A DNA stretch of 5,665 nt, taken from Desulfitobacterium_A sp035539115 (GTDB lineage: Bacteria > Bacillota > Desulfitobacteriia > Desulfitobacteriales > Desulfitobacteriaceae). The DNA lies in the NCBI RefSeq assembly GCF_035539115.1, contig NZ_DATLJA010000111.1, forward strand, positions 1 through 5,665, read 5' to 3'. The translations under genes were made by a program, and so were the position numbers. The notes under the pieces are model-generated. The model was not told where the DNA came from. It saw nothing but the letters and a program-made list of their open reading frames with translations, and ran no database searches. Below, piece by piece: positions 5,487 to 5,665 of this stretch. The first letter of the stretch is position 1. Each line of letters begins with the position of its first letter.

Positions 5487-5520
5487 AGGACAAGTTATTT
5501 TGCCTGTGCTTTTTGTTTTT
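5482..5520 (+). terminator. Rho-independent terminator after the chemotaxis pair
   Basis: AGCACAGG (5482-5489) and CCTGTGCT (5503-5510) form a perfect 8-bp stem, with three further inner pairs possible (CAA 5491-5493 with TTG 5500-5502). The stem is followed directly by TTTTGTTTTT (5511-5520). The T-run lies 3' on the + strand, so it ends transcription coming from the receptor gene 231 bases upstream. If the molecule is circular, it also shields the transposase fragment and regulator promoter from read-through. Confidence 0.88.
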
Positions 5521-5524
5521 TCTA

Positions 5525-5665
5525 AGGATAAAAAGCTTAATGAACTGAATCAGATGATAAAAACCATGAGTTTAGTAAACTGTTTCCCCAAGGGACAAAG
5601 CAGCCCAAGATCGATGCCATCAGAGATATGCTTAAAGTCATGGATATGGATGAACTAAAAAAAAT
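5525..5665. repeat. Right copy of exact 141-bp terminal direct repeat, carrying the start of the transposase fragment
   Basis: This is identical to bases 1-141 and ends at the last base of the window. It repeats the first part of the broken transposase frame, with the recognisable ATG at 5628. It begins 4 bases after the T-run of the terminator. If the contig is circular, this stretch is the same DNA as 1-141 and the sequence continues from 5665 into base 142. If it is a second physical copy, the 5.4-kb cargo would be flanked by direct repeats able to recombine. Confidence 0.97.

Noticed and set aside
1..5665. CRISPR array, tRNA or rRNA gene
   Set aside because: No regularly spaced repeats, no cloverleaf-like segment with a TTC-type arm, and no rRNA-like conserved stretches were seen.

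Overview
The window reads as a low-GC Gram-positive (Firmicutes/Clostridia-like) accessory segment. All convincing genes lie on the + strand, they carry strong AGGAGG-type ribosome binding sites, and one starts with TTG. The gene mix (Lrp-type regulator, aromatic-acid-type transporter, soluble chemoreceptor, broken transposase) would suit a spore-forming anaerobe such as the Desulfosporosinus/Desulfitobacterium group. That placement is recall of gene styles, not a search result.

Layout: 1-316 holds a decayed DDE-type transposase fragment. After a short regulatory gap with a good candidate promoter (382-410), 488-949 encodes an Lrp/AsnC-family regulator. A 294-base gap (950-1243) has a candidate extended -10 promoter, a perfect 12-base palindrome and possible leader structure. 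It leads into a probable two-gene operon: an AAHS-type MFS transporter (1244-2575), then 40 bases later an M24 'pita-bread' protein (2616-3869) that has lost most metal ligands and looks creatinase-like. Next comes a chemotaxis pair: a stand-alone CheW (TTG start, 3962-4402) and, 39 bases on, a small receptor without membrane segments (4442-5251). A rho-independent terminator follows at 5482-5520.

The first 141 bases (1-141) recur exactly as the last 141 (5525-5665), and the repeat ends coincide with both window edges. This is what a de Bruijn assembler with final k=141 emits for a closed loop, so the window is probably a whole circular contig with a true unit of 5524 bp. No replication gene is visible. 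A tandem array, an excised circle or an unresolved repeat loop is therefore as plausible as a plasmid.

Working model (inference): the Lrp-type protein controls uptake of a small organic acid by the MFS carrier, the M24-fold protein processes the imported compound, and the soluble receptor with its own CheW reports the intracellular compound or metabolic state to a chemotaxis kinase encoded elsewhere. No CheA is present here.
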